Assembly: GCF_023051145.1 (NCBI RefSeq)
Contig: NZ_JALKFS010000005.1
Coordinates: forward strand, 1,054,001 to 1,118,000
DNA: 64,000 nt
Direction: 5' to 3'
Source: Williamsia sp. DF01-3
Lineage (GTDB): Bacteria; Actinomycetota; Actinomycetes; Mycobacteriales; Mycobacteriaceae
The notes below the pieces were generated by a model. The model saw only the letters and a program-made list of their open reading frames with translations. It did not search any database and had not been told where the DNA came from. Positions within the stretch are counted from its first letter, which is position 1; the number at the start of each line of letters is the position of its first letter. Of this stretch, positions 17,348-25,800 are shown piece by piece. The position numbers were made by a program, and so were the translations under genes.

Positions 17348-17360
17348 CTTTAGTATAAAG
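17348..17360. promoter_or_regulatory. candidate MarR operator
   Basis: CTTTA-GTA-TAAAG is a 5-3-5 inverted repeat in the gap between the marR gene and the divergent phosphotransferase gene. A second related half-site (TTTAGTAAAG, 17336-17345) lies next to it. The repeat covers the marR ribosome site. Confidence 0.45.
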
Positions 17361-17409
17361 TCAGTTGATCAAGCTAGTTTACTACTCTGGCGGTGTTCAC
17401 CATGATGAG

Positions 17410-18477
17410 ATGCCGGTTCCTGCTGAAAGCACGTTGTCCACGGTGGCTCGCGCACTCGGTGTGACGGGGTCCGTCACCTACTCGGCCCGGCCTCTCGACT
17501 TCGAGATTGCTGCTCCGGGCACAGGTGGCCTCTGGCGTGTGCGCATCGCTGGGGCCAACGGTTCCGCCACCTCCGTGGTCAAGGCATTGCGGCACCCGAG
17601 CGGTTGGCCGATGCTCGCCCAGCTCTCCGACGCCGATCGGGCGATGTTTCTCGCGACGTTCCCGTGGTCGGGTGAGCCCGAGGTGCTGAACGAGCTCACC
17701 GCGGCGTGCCCGGTGGGCATGCGTGCGGTCGGACTCCTGGGATCGCAGTGGCACGGCGATCAGCTCCGGACGATGTGGATGGAGGACCTCGGAGAGGCAT
17801 CTGCGCCGTTCACCGCCGAGCAGATAGCAAGCACGTCGCGCTTGCTCGGTGAACTGGCCGGCCGCCGAACTCTGGCCGGATCGGCGATGTCCGAGGCGTT
17901 CGAGGACGGCTTCGCTCTGACGATGATCGCGAGGGGTCGCGTGATGTCCGGTCTGCTACCGCTTCTCTCTGGGCCGATGGGGGATGCCGCAGGCGACCTC
18001 GTCTCACCGGAACTCGTCAGCGACCTGCTCTGGGTGGGCGAACATCTCGAGGACGTGCTCGGCGTTGTTCACGCTCTGCCCCAGACGCCCGTGCACGGTG
18101 ACGCGGCGCCCGAGAACCTGCGCCAAGATCCCTGCGATGCCGGCATGATCGTCCTGATCGACACCGCGCAATTTCCTCGGCATGCGGTCGGCTATGACCT
18201 CGGGCAACTGCTGTTCGGTCGGGGCAGTCCGGCGATTGCCATGGGCGAAGACTTCATCGATGACGCCGTGGGCCAGTTCGTTCGGGGGCTGGCCAACGGG
18301 GGCCTTCCGACGGCGGCCGCAGATGTGTGGGCCGGGTTCGTCGGGTCGGCGTTGATCCGCAACGGGTTCGACGTCGTCACGCCCGGAGACGATGTGGCGG
18401 ACCGGATCGCGACTACGCGGTATCTCATAGACAAAGCCGTGGAGCTGGGCCTTTTGCCGCATCGACCAGCTCACTGA
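17410..18477 (+). CDS. aminoglycoside-phosphotransferase-fold protein
   Basis: A 355-residue protein with the APH/choline-kinase catalytic loop HGDAAPENLRQD near residue 232 and the metal-binding Asp in VLIDTAQFPRHAVGYDLGQL. The glycine loop and Lys are weak, so the true substrate is unclear. Families of this fold phosphorylate small molecules such as antibiotics or maltose. The start chosen is ATG at 17410 (MPVPAESTLS); a TTG at 17365 would run across the divergent promoter. It is likely controlled by the neighbouring MarR protein. Confidence 0.7.
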   Translation: MPVPAESTLSTVARALGVTGSVTYSARPLDFEIAAPGTGGLWRVRIAGANGSATSVVKALRHPSGWPMLAQLSDADRAMFLATFPWSGEPEVLNELTAACPVGMRAVGLLGSQWHGDQLRTMWMEDLGEASAPFTAEQIASTSRLLGELAGRRTLAGSAMSEAFEDGFALTMIARGRVMSGLLPLLSGPMGDAAGDLVSPELVSDLLWVGEHLEDVLGVVHALPQTPVHGDAAPENLRQDPCDAGMIVLIDTAQFPRHAVGYDLGQLLFGRGSPAIAMGEDFIDDAVGQFVRGLANGGLPTAAADVWAGFVGSALIRNGFDVVTPGDDVADRIATTRYLIDKAVELGLLPHRPAH

Positions 18478-18540
18478 CCGAGCCGGTTTGGTTGCTGTCG
18501 GCTCCGGTCGATAGACTCGTCTGCGCTGCCTTGGCAGCAC

Positions 18541-18613
18541 GCCGCCTTAGCTCAGTCGGTAGAGCGCTTCACTCGTAATGAAAAGGTCGCGAGTTCGATT
18601 CTCGCAGGCGGCT
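18541..18613 (+). tRNA. tRNA-Thr (anticodon CGT)
   Basis: A 73-base cloverleaf: acceptor arms GCCGCCT and AGGCGGC, D stem GCTC/GAGC, anticodon loop CTCGTAA, and T arm GCGAG-TTCGATT-CTCGC. The discriminator is T. From the anticodon loop onward it is shared with the right attachment site. The bases after the discriminator read CCG here but CCA at the right end, so integration replaced the templated CCA. Confidence 0.95.
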
Positions 18614-18615
18614 CC
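18572..18615. repeat. attL core (44-bp direct repeat, copy 1)
   Basis: Identical to 35458-35501. It begins at the first base of the tRNA anticodon loop and ends two bases past the discriminator. With the integrase gene just inside, it marks the left end of the integrated element. Confidence 0.95.
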
Positions 18616-18624
18616 GAAGGAAAG

Positions 18625-18661
18625 TCCCCTTCACCTGGAACGACAGGTGAGGGGGATTTTT
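18625..18661. terminator. rho-independent terminator after tRNA-Thr and int
   Basis: A 13-pair stem, 18625-18637 with 18644-18656 (one G-U pair), and a GAACGA loop, followed by TTTTT on the plus strand. It lies just inside the element between the tRNA and the convergent int gene, so it can end the tRNA transcript; on the minus strand the hairpin may stop int readthrough. Confidence 0.85.
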
Positions 18662-18670
18662 GGTTCAACG

Positions 18671-19936
18671 TCAGACCGGTTGATGTGGTCTCGAAGTGGT
18701 CTTATTCCGCGCCGAACGCTCGGATTGTGCCTCTGCGGCGGCCACGTCGAGGGCGGCCCCGAGGGCGTCTGCTGCGGCGTGTGCGGCCTCCGGTGTGAGG
18801 TGCCCGTAGAGATCGGCGGTAATTGATACCTGCGAGTGCCGAAGTGTCTTGGAGACCAGGGCTAGGGGTACGCCGTTGGTGAGCATGAGAGTCGCTGCAA
18901 GGTGTCTGAGGTCGTGCAGGCGGCAGGTTGGTAGGCCCGCCTCGGTGGAGAGCGTGCGGAAACGTTTCAGGACGCGTTCAGGCCGGAGCATGGCGCCATC
19001 CTCGCGAGCAAACACGAGGTCTTGGTCGTCGTACCCCTCTCCCCACTTCGCTCGGTCTTGCTGTTGCTGCTGGCGTTGGCGTTCTAGTGCCCTCACAACT
19101 CGTAACGACAGGCCAACGCCGGCTGTGCTGCCACTCGTTTTTGTGGTGCCAACGATGAGTTTCCCGCCGACATCGGAGACGGCGCGGTGGACGTACATCG
19201 TGCGGGTCTCCACGTTGATGTCCGACCACTGGAGTGCGAGTGCCTCTCCGCGCCGGAGGCCGGTTCCAATGATTGTCTCGAAGAGGTTCGCGAGCGGGTC
19301 AACCTGCCATGGCGGCGCCCCGGTGACGTGGTCAAGAAAAGCGACGGCCTGTTGAGCTGTCCATGGCTGAATCTCCGTGCGCTCGACCCGGCCGGGGTGG
19401 ACATGTTCGGCGGGGTTATGGGACAAGCGTTTGGTGCGTTCGGCATCGCCGAGGGCGGATCGTAGAACCGCCAGGATGCGTTTGATTGTCGGTACGCCGC
19501 GGCCTTCCTCTTCGAGGTCGGTGACGAACTGGACCAGGTCTTCGTGCCGAAGTTGCTGGAGCCGGTGATTGCCCAGAGAGGGAATGATGCGTTTGTTGAC
19601 GTACTCGCTGTAGCTGTAGTGGGTGAGTGGCTTGAGGGTCCGCTTCTTCTGGGCGAGCCATGATGTCAGGTACTGCTCGACAGTCTCCCGATCGTCGTTC
19701 TTCACGCTATTGGTGGCGCGCTCGTTAACCTTCTTTAGTTCCGCCGCGGCCGCACGTTTGGTCTGAAATCCGCTGCGCCGCAACAGCTTCCTCTCACCCT
19801 GGGCCGACGGTACATAGACGGCGAAGCCCCATACGCCGTGTTTGTCATCGACACCCAGCTTTGGACACGCTTTGCCATACTGCTTGCCGGTTCCAGGATT
19901 CCGACACGCGCAACGCCGGTAGACGCGCCCGCTCAT
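18671..19936 (-). CDS. int: tyrosine integrase
   Basis: A 421-residue site-specific recombinase. The N-terminal arm-binding AP2-like part contains a Cys pair (RRCACRNPGTGKQ). A SAM-like core-binding domain spans about 90-180 (TVEQYLTSWLAQKK). The catalytic domain has Arg in GTGLRRGEALAL, HDLRHLAATLML with His and Arg, and a Tyr in ITADLYGHLTPEAA. It catalyses recombination between attP and the tRNA-Thr attB. The start is ATG at 19936, whose ATGA overlaps the repressor stop; the longer reading to 20272 is only shadow. The last codons carry candidate arm-type sites. Confidence 0.95.
   Translation of the reverse strand: MSGRVYRRCACRNPGTGKQYGKACPKLGVDDKHGVWGFAVYVPSAQGERKLLRRSGFQTKRAAAAELKKVNERATNSVKNDDRETVEQYLTSWLAQKKRTLKPLTHYSYSEYVNKRIIPSLGNHRLQQLRHEDLVQFVTDLEEEGRGVPTIKRILAVLRSALGDAERTKRLSHNPAEHVHPGRVERTEIQPWTAQQAVAFLDHVTGAPPWQVDPLANLFETIIGTGLRRGEALALQWSDINVETRTMYVHRAVSDVGGKLIVGTTKTSGSTAGVGLSLRVVRALERQRQQQQQDRAKWGEGYDDQDLVFAREDGAMLRPERVLKRFRTLSTEAGLPTCRLHDLRHLAATLMLTNGVPLALVSKTLRHSQVSITADLYGHLTPEAAHAAADALGAALDVAAAEAQSERSARNKTTSRPHQPV
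18684..18706 (+). promoter_or_regulatory. candidate left arm-type integrase sites
   Basis: TGTGGTCTCG (18684-18693) and AGTGGTCTTATT (18695-18706). Both strings recur near the right end at 35344-35353 and 35333-35344. They share the core GTGGTCT and lie about 70-90 bases inside attL, where arm sites of tyrosine integrases usually sit. Confidence 0.5.
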
Positions 19937-20760
19937 TGATTCGACTCGCCGGGGTCTCGGTGGCGTTCCAGGCCGTCGACCAACTCCTGGATCTTGGCCC
20001 GCCCACGCTCGATGGCGGTTAGAAATCTCTGGCGCGTTACGGGGTCGTCGATGTCGTCGGCGGAAGGTTTCATCCCCAGCTCCTTCTGGCGCACGAGGTT
20101 CTCGTATAGCCGTTCCATCTGCCCGTCCAGCTCGCGGTCTAGTGTCATGATTTCTCGGTTGGCCAGTGCAGTCTCGGCGGCGAGCTGAGATTCTTCGTAA
20201 GTCCAAGCTCGTTGCTCTATGCCAGGGCTGCGTCGCAGCTCTTCTACGTCGGCGGCTTTCTTCATCGCCCACTCGCGGCGTGCTTGTTCTAGACGCTGGA
20301 TATTGGAGCGGATTGTCTGTTCCTCGCGGGCAAGCCGAAGGTTGACCCCGCCCTCGTACTGGGCCCTCAGGTCGTCACCCCAGTAAGTCAGGTTCATTTT
20401 CCCGTCTGGATCTGGACCGTAGTGTTGGAACGGCTGCTCACCGGAAAACCATTGTGCAGCAGCAATAGCCAGCGTCCTTACCTCGGGGATCACCTCGACT
20501 ACCTCGCCGGGCACCCCGGGGTAGAGCAGAAGTAGCGGCGGCACAGCAAGCGCCTTCGCGAGGATGACTAGTTCGGCGACGCTGAGAAGCGCTCCCCGAT
20601 TGCCGCGCTCGATGTCGGAAATGCGGGAGCGGCTGATAGGGAACCCGAGTTCAGACGTTCGGTCGGCGAGCCACTGGACTGTGTTGTCACCGCGTAAGTG
20701 CCTTATTGCATCTGCTGCCTGCTGCGTCTGGTCGCGCCCCCAGGTCTTTTCGCTCGTCAT
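19933..20760 (-). CDS. XRE-family repressor-like protein with long C-terminal domain
   Basis: A 275-residue protein. An N-terminal HTH_3 domain (residues 12-75) includes SRISDIERGNRGALLSVAELVILAKAL. A middle hydrophobic motif (VPPLLLLYPG) and a long charged helical region (about 130-275) rich in Glu and Arg follow, probably coiled coil. It sits between int and the rightward genes, the place of an immunity repressor. There is no LexA-type Ser-Lys protease domain, so induction would need another signal or an antirepressor. The start is ATG at 20760. Confidence 0.8.
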   Translation of the reverse strand: MTSEKTWGRDQTQQAADAIRHLRGDNTVQWLADRTSELGFPISRSRISDIERGNRGALLSVAELVILAKALAVPPLLLLYPGVPGEVVEVIPEVRTLAIAAAQWFSGEQPFQHYGPDPDGKMNLTYWGDDLRAQYEGGVNLRLAREEQTIRSNIQRLEQARREWAMKKAADVEELRRSPGIEQRAWTYEESQLAAETALANREIMTLDRELDGQMERLYENLVRQKELGMKPSADDIDDPVTRQRFLTAIERGRAKIQELVDGLERHRDPGESNQ

Positions 20761-20784
20761 TCTGCGAAGACTAGCAGGACTGTC

Positions 20785-20807
20785 GCGTATCGCTCGCACA
20801 GATACGC
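20785..20807. promoter_or_regulatory. candidate operator, inverted repeat GCGTATC-N9-GATACGC
   Basis: Perfect 7-base arms at 20785-20791 and 20801-20807, 25 bases above the repressor ATG. A natural site for autoregulation of the leftward repressor-int transcript. Confidence 0.5.
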
Positions 20808-20821
20808 ATCGGGACGACCTA

Positions 20822-20850
20822 TTGCGTAAATCGACGCACGGTCGTAATCT
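20822..20850 (+). promoter_or_regulatory. candidate rightward promoter of the element
   Basis: A -35 like TTGCGT (20822-20827), a 17-base spacer and a -10 like TAATCT (20845-20850). It would drive the genes beginning at 20906. A palindrome, TCGTA-AATC-TACGA, lies downstream at 20879-20892 and could be an operator. Confidence 0.5.
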
Positions 20851-20878
20851 GTAAGACAGCGAGAGAAACAGCTTGCAA

Positions 20879-20892
20879 TCGTAAATCTACGA
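20879..20892. promoter_or_regulatory. candidate operator, TCGTA-N4-TACGA
   Basis: A perfect 5-4-5 inverted repeat between the rightward promoter and the ribosome site (AGGGAG, 20895-20900) of the first rightward gene. Its sequence differs from the repeat at 20785-20807, so one or both may bind the repressor. Confidence 0.4.
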
Positions 20893-20905
20893 ACAGGGAG
20901 TCATC

Positions 20906-21163
20906 ATGCCAAGCCCAGCGCCCGCGCAGACGGTGCCGACAACCAGGCGCCCGACCTGGTTAGAAGAACTTGAGAAAGCGGGGCCAACTGTCTCGCTGTG
21001 GCCCACTGCGGGCAAGGCTGTTGGTGCATCAAAGTCGCACACGTATCAGATGGGTCGCGCTGGCACTTTCCCCGCGAAGGTAATCAAACTCGGTGCTTCT
21101 TATCGAGTGGTGACCGCCGACTTAATTCGCCTTCTCAGTGGCGATGGCCCGGCGGCCGCGTGA
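20906..21163 (+). CDS. small HTH protein, excisionase or regulator candidate
   Basis: 85 residues. A helix-turn-helix-like core reads VSLWPTAGKAVGASKSHTYQMGRAGTFPAKVIKLGASYRVVTADLIRLL, resembling the MerR/excisionase-type fold where a DNA-binding helix is followed by a wing and a targeting strand. It is the first rightward gene after the repressor control region, where Cro-like or Xis-like proteins are found. The exact role is not shown. ATG at 20906 follows AGGGAG. Confidence 0.65.
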   Translation: MPSPAPAQTVPTTRRPTWLEELEKAGPTVSLWPTAGKAVGASKSHTYQMGRAGTFPAKVIKLGASYRVVTADLIRLLSGDGPAAA

Positions 21164-21189
21164 TGCGCCAAACAACGAGCAACAAAGAA

Positions 21190-21225
21190 GCCCCCGACAG
21201 CGATCTTGGCGGATCTGTCGAGGGC
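21190..21225 (+). promoter_or_regulatory. strong stem-loop before the 21262 gene
   Basis: GCCCCCGACAG (21190-21200) and CTGTCGAGGGC (21215-21225) form an 11-pair stem with one C-A mismatch at the fourth pair and a 14-base loop. It lies between the first and second rightward genes, 25 bases before the ribosome site AAGGAG (21245-21250). It could be an attenuator, a weak terminator or an RNase processing site that sets early gene ratios. Confidence 0.5.
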
Positions 21226-21261
21226 CTCGAATCCAATCCCCATGAAGGAGATCGAACCAAC

Positions 21262-21852
21262 ATGTCCAATCTAGCACCAGCCAAAGACATCGTCACCGAC
21301 CTGTCCAATGTCTGGATTGATACCGAGTACGAACCGGACACCGAAGACACCAATTTGGCCGGCAATGGCTACGCCGCCCGCAGCTTCGACGGCCCGGACG
21401 TGGAGCTCCGCGACGGCGTCAAGCTGTCCGCTTCAGTAATCGAGACAGTCGAACCCGGCAAGCCGGTGGACACGGACCTCTACTTGGAGTCACATCTCCT
21501 TGCTTCCAACCGGGTGATCGATCTTTCGTTGAATAGCACTATCGCTCTGCATAAGTCGGGCCATGCCGGAGAGCAGTTCCCCGCCCAGCAGGAACCGGAC
21601 GCCGAATACGTTCTCAGAATCCGTGACATTGCAGGCGAGTACGGAACGGCGGCCATCGTCAACGCCCACCGCTGCTTGGAAAGTGATGGCACCCAGCACC
21701 GGGAAGTTGAGATCGCGGTGCGCGTCGACGGCGTTGAGCACGACTCGCTGCTCGACGTGAATCAGGCGCGGCAGTTCGCAGAGGGCCTGCTTCAGGCCAT
21801 CGCCGCCCACGAGGCCGACGCTGCCCGGCAGCAGAAGGACGAACCGTCATGA
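21262..21852 (+). CDS. unknown element protein, acidic
   Basis: 196 residues, acidic N terminus (WIDTEYEPDTEDTNLAGNG), then a region with alternating strands (VELRDGVKLSASVIETVEPG, YVLRIRDIAGEYGTAAIVNAHRC, REVEIAVRVDGVEHDSL) and a C-terminal helix (ARQFAEGLLQAIAAHEADAA). No family is recognised. ATG at 21262 is chosen for its AAGGAG site; an in-frame ATG at 21163 would start inside the previous stop and run through the hairpin. The stop is coupled to the next gene by ATGA. Confidence 0.7.
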   Translation: MSNLAPAKDIVTDLSNVWIDTEYEPDTEDTNLAGNGYAARSFDGPDVELRDGVKLSASVIETVEPGKPVDTDLYLESHLLASNRVIDLSLNSTIALHKSGHAGEQFPAQQEPDAEYVLRIRDIAGEYGTAAIVNAHRCLESDGTQHREVEIAVRVDGVEHDSLLDVNQARQFAEGLLQAIAAHEADAARQQKDEPS

Positions 21853-22055
21853 CACCCACCGTTCTGTACTACCGCGTGCCCGACAACCCCGACCTGCTTT
21901 TGCAGATGATGGATGGCGTCGAGGCGGATGGCGGACTTCCGTTGGCAGTCATGCCCGTTCGAGAGGAGTTGTGGCGCCGCGCCGGCCCGTCGGCCCGTTT
22001 GTCCGCTCGGCTCTCGCAGAACGTCGGCACCATGGCTGCGGAGGTCGGCCTGTGA
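21849..22055 (+). CDS. unknown small element protein
   Basis: 68 residues (begins MTPTVLYYRVPDNPDLLL). It has a short strand-helix pattern and then a basic helix (REELWRRAGPSARLSARLSQN). It overlaps both neighbours by four bases (ATGA at its start, GTGA at its end), so it is very likely translated as part of a coupled chain. No function can be given. Confidence 0.65.
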   Translation: MTPTVLYYRVPDNPDLLLQMMDGVEADGGLPLAVMPVREELWRRAGPSARLSARLSQNVGTMAAEVGL

Positions 22056-22558
22056 CTGACACCGTGGACGAGACAGTGGATTTCGAGCGGCAACAGTGTG
22101 CCTACTTTCTGGCCGCACTGTTGTCCTCGAACGCGCTTGACGTCTCCGCGGTATGTGCGACCGTCCGGCCGGATGACATTGCCCTGCTGGATGACCCGAC
22201 CGCCACCATCTACCGGGTGGCGGTCGGGTTGGCCCGGCGGGGGGTCACTCCCGATCACACGCAGGTATGGGCAAAGCTGTTGCAGGACGGCGAGTTCGCC
22301 GGCCGCAAGGGTGAACTCGTACGGGATCGTATGCTCGCGGTTGTCTCGGTGAGAGCATACGCGGAGAGATTGTTCGAGACGGCCGCTCAATTGCTCAGCC
22401 TGGTCTTTCGCAACAGACTGGCCGCTGCAGGTGCCGCTATCGCCCAGGCCGCCGTCGACTTCTCCGAAGCGGACGCTTGGGCGTTGATGATCCGTGAGGG
22501 CGGCGAGACTCGCAAGATCTACGAGCGGATTGAACGCCTGCGGGGTGAAGCGGCATGA
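22052..22558 (+). CDS. stand-alone DnaB N-terminal-domain-like protein
   Basis: 168 residues. The pattern QQCAYFLAALLSS, then LDDPTATIYRVAVGLARRGVTPDHTQVWAKLLQDG, then helices VRAYAERLFETAAQLLSLVFRNRLAAAGAAIAQAA matches the helical N-terminal domain of replicative helicase DnaB. That domain forms the hexamer collar and binds primase. No ATPase core follows. A RecA-like ATPase is encoded 8.4 kb away at 30983, so the two may form a split helicase or this may act as a helicase-interfering factor (inference). GTG at 22052 overlaps the previous stop. Confidence 0.6.
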   Translation: MTDTVDETVDFERQQCAYFLAALLSSNALDVSAVCATVRPDDIALLDDPTATIYRVAVGLARRGVTPDHTQVWAKLLQDGEFAGRKGELVRDRMLAVVSVRAYAERLFETAAQLLSLVFRNRLAAAGAAIAQAAVDFSEADAWALMIREGGETRKIYERIERLRGEAA

Positions 22559-22845
22559 GCGATTCCTGGCGCGCCTCCACTATCCCGACGCCGTACGAAC
22601 ACCTCATTGAAGCCCTCGACGCTATCGAGTCGCGGGTACGCAGCGATGCGTTGACATGTGAGTACTGCGGTGAGCGCCAGTGGATTAAACGGCGGCGTCT
22701 CACTGAACACGACGTCGAAGAGTTGCGCTGGGATCGACTTCCGCTCACTGCAGCGTTCGTGCACGGTCGCCGCTGCCTCTCGACTTGCCCCTTGTTCGGC
22801 ACTGCCGACAACTTTCCCAACAAAGGAGAACGACCGTGGATGTAG
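22555..22845 (+). CDS. unknown element protein with a CxxC pair
   Basis: 96 residues. A single CEYCGERQWIKRRR motif near residue 35 could form half of a zinc site, with further Cys in GRRCLSTCPLFG near 75. That makes four Cys in all and a possible zinc-binding domain. ATGA coupling to the preceding gene is clear, and the end overlaps the start of the tape measure gene by ten bases. No family recognised. Confidence 0.65.
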   Translation: MSDSWRASTIPTPYEHLIEALDAIESRVRSDALTCEYCGERQWIKRRRLTEHDVEELRWDRLPLTAAFVHGRRCLSTCPLFGTADNFPNKGERPWM

Positions 22846-25800
22846 GCGTACTTCGCGCAGAGCTGGAGCTGGACGCAGCGACTTTCCGGCGTGATCTCGA
22901 TCAGGCCGGGAACCAATTCCGTCAACTCGGACAGACCGCCGATCGAATGGCACAGCAGGTTGATACTGCATGGCGGTCCGCTGGACAGGGCGCGGAACGC
23001 TCAGCAGATGGAATCGGGGCAGCGTACCGCCAAGAGGCGACACGGGCCGAGCAATCGGCATCGGGGATCGGCGGGGCATTCCAGCAGGCCGGCTCCCGAG
23101 CTGAGGGGTCAGCGTCAGGCATCGGCAGCGCCTACCGGCAGGAAGCGGCACGAGCCGAGTCGGCAGCGAGCGGCGTAGGCAGTGCGTGGCGCAGCGCCGG
23201 CGAAGAAGGCGAGCAGTCGGCCTCGGGTATTGGTGACGCCTACCGCAACGCGATGGAACGCGCACAGGCATCCGCACAGGGCGCGGGCGAGACCAGCGGC
23301 GGTTCGTTCGTCGCTGCATTCGGTTCCCGCATAGCAGCTCTCGGCTCTCGTGGCGGCCCGATTGGCTTGGCGCTGGGTGCGACCGTGGGGGTTGGGGCAC
23401 TCGCCGGCGCCAAGCTCGCCGACACAGTGTTCGACGGCTTCCACATTCAGGCTGAGCGTGACTTTTCGCAAGCGTCGTTCGGGTTTACAGACGAGCAGAT
23501 GGAGCGCGTCGGGACCGCGGCCGGCGCATCCTTCGGTAACGCCTGGGGCGAGTCTGTCAACGCCAACATCAATACCGCAGGTATTGCGATGCAGTCGGGA
23601 CTCTTAGACGGGGATGCGACGGCAGCGGAGATCCAACCGGTCATCGAGCAGCTTTCGTTCGTGTCCTCGATGATGGGTGAAGAAATCCCTGCGGTTGCAC
23701 GTGCGGCCGGGCAGATGATCAAAACAAACCTCGTCGAAACCCCGCAGCAGGCGTTCGACCTCCTCACTGCTGCACAGCAGGGTGGATTGAACCTGTCACA
23801 AGACTTGCTCGACAGCATGAACGAGTATGGCGTGCAGTGGCAAAAGCTTGGCATGGATGGCGCGCAGGCCATGGGCACCATCTCGCAATTGATGCAGGGC
23901 GGCGCCCGCGATACGGACATCGCCGCGGACGTGTTCAAGGAGTTCTCGCTGCGTGTCATCGACGGGTCCGAGTCGACGGCCGAGGCATTCCAGTCGCTCA
24001 ACCTGAACGCCGAAGAAACGTCGGCTGCGTTCGGTAAGGGTGGAGAAGCTGCCAACGAGATGGCCGACACAGTCATCGACCGACTGAATGCGATCGAAGA
24101 TCCGGTCGAACGCAACCGGCTCGGTCTGGCGCTCTTCGGCACCCAATGGGAAGATCTCGGCGGAGCGATCAACAACCTCGACCTATCCGACGCCAAGAAC
24201 GAGATGGCCGCCACCAACTCGACTCTCGATGCCATGGCAATTGCGGGCGGTGGAGCAGGGGCGTCGATCGAAGCGGCAAAGAACAAGATCTCCGTTGCTG
24301 CAGACGAGATGAAGGTCAAGCTTGCCGAGGCGTTCGCGCCGATGGCGGTCGACGCCGCCACCTGGGTCGGCGAGCACCAAAACGAAATCCTGGGATTCTT
24401 TGCCAGTGTCGGCACGGCGGCGCTCGACGTGTCGGCCGCGCTGCTCAACGTGGGCGCGGCCGGTATGTATTTGGGCTCGTACATGATGGAGGGGCTTGCG
24501 GGCGCGGCGCAGGGCTTCATTCCCTTCCTGTACGTCGTGGAGCAGATCGGCGCGGCGATGTCGCATCTTCCTGGCGATGCTGGGAAGGCCGGTGAGGCGA
24601 TCCGGGATCAGGCTCGTGGCGCCATCGAAGGCGTTCGGGGGATGAACGACTACGGCAACAGCATGCGCGACGCCGCAGGCGTGATGAATGACCTTGCGGG
24701 GCAGTTGCGTGACGGCAAGATCACTCTCGAAGAGTTCGGGTCGCGGATGGCGCTCGCCACCACCATCTCGAACAACCTCGGCGGAGAGCTTGAGTTCGTA
24801 CGTCAGGGAGTTCTCAACATCCCGGACAGCAAGTCGATCATCATCTCGGACAACAGTCCCGAGACAGAGAAGCGTCTTACTGATCTCGGCTTCAAGGTCG
24901 AGACCCTGCCGGATGGCACGGTCAAGGTCATCGCCGATGATGCTGAGGCGCAGGAGAAGCTACGGCTGATCACCGAGCCCCGGTCCAAGGTCATCAACAT
25001 CGAGGTACGTGATCCAACCGGCCTCGTCTACAACCCCAACATCGGTGGGTCGACGGCAGCCCGCGAGTTCCACGCCAACGGCGCCATCCGTGAGTATGCA
25101 GACGGTGGGGTGAATGCGGCCGGACAGCATGTAGCCCGTGAGCCGATGATCGCCAGTGGTGGCGCCAACATCCTCTGGGGTGAGAAGGAGACGGGCTGGG
25201 AAGCCTACATCTCTGGGAAACCCTCAGAGTTGGAACGCAACAAGGCGATCTGGCTCGAGGCAGGCCAGCGTCTCGGGATCGTGCAGATGGCAGACGGCGG
25301 CGTGTTGGGATCGATCCAGGCTGTACAGCAACAGGCCGCGCCGACCCTGACTCTCACGTCCGGTGTCCGAAACGAGCCGGGTAGCTACCACAACACCGGC
25401 CAGGCTGGCGATTTCGGCCCTCCTGGTGGTGGCCGGGATACCGACGACATGCTGGCGTTCGCCAACTACATGGCGGACAACTACCGCGGACAGTTGGCTG
25501 AGCTGATCTACCACGACTCCCGCTTCTCCGGCCGCCAAGTCGGCGACGGCGCATTCGTCGACGACTCCTACTACGCCGGCGCAGGCGACCACCACGACCA
25601 CGTACACGTCGCCGCAGAGCAACCGCTCACCCCACCCGCCGGGATGGCGATGGAGCCAGCCGAAATCGAAGTACCCGTGCTGTCAACAGACTCCTCCAAA
25701 GAGGATGTGGCGCGGGCGATCATCGCGCAGGGACGCAAACGCGGCTACACCGACGACGAGATCAAGGCGATTCTCGCAACCGGCATGCAGGAATCAGGCC

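Noticed and set aside
19937-20272. N-terminal extension of the integrase to 533 residues
   Set aside because: The extra part lies antisense to the repressor gene and has shadow composition; ATG at 19936 is coupled to the repressor stop.
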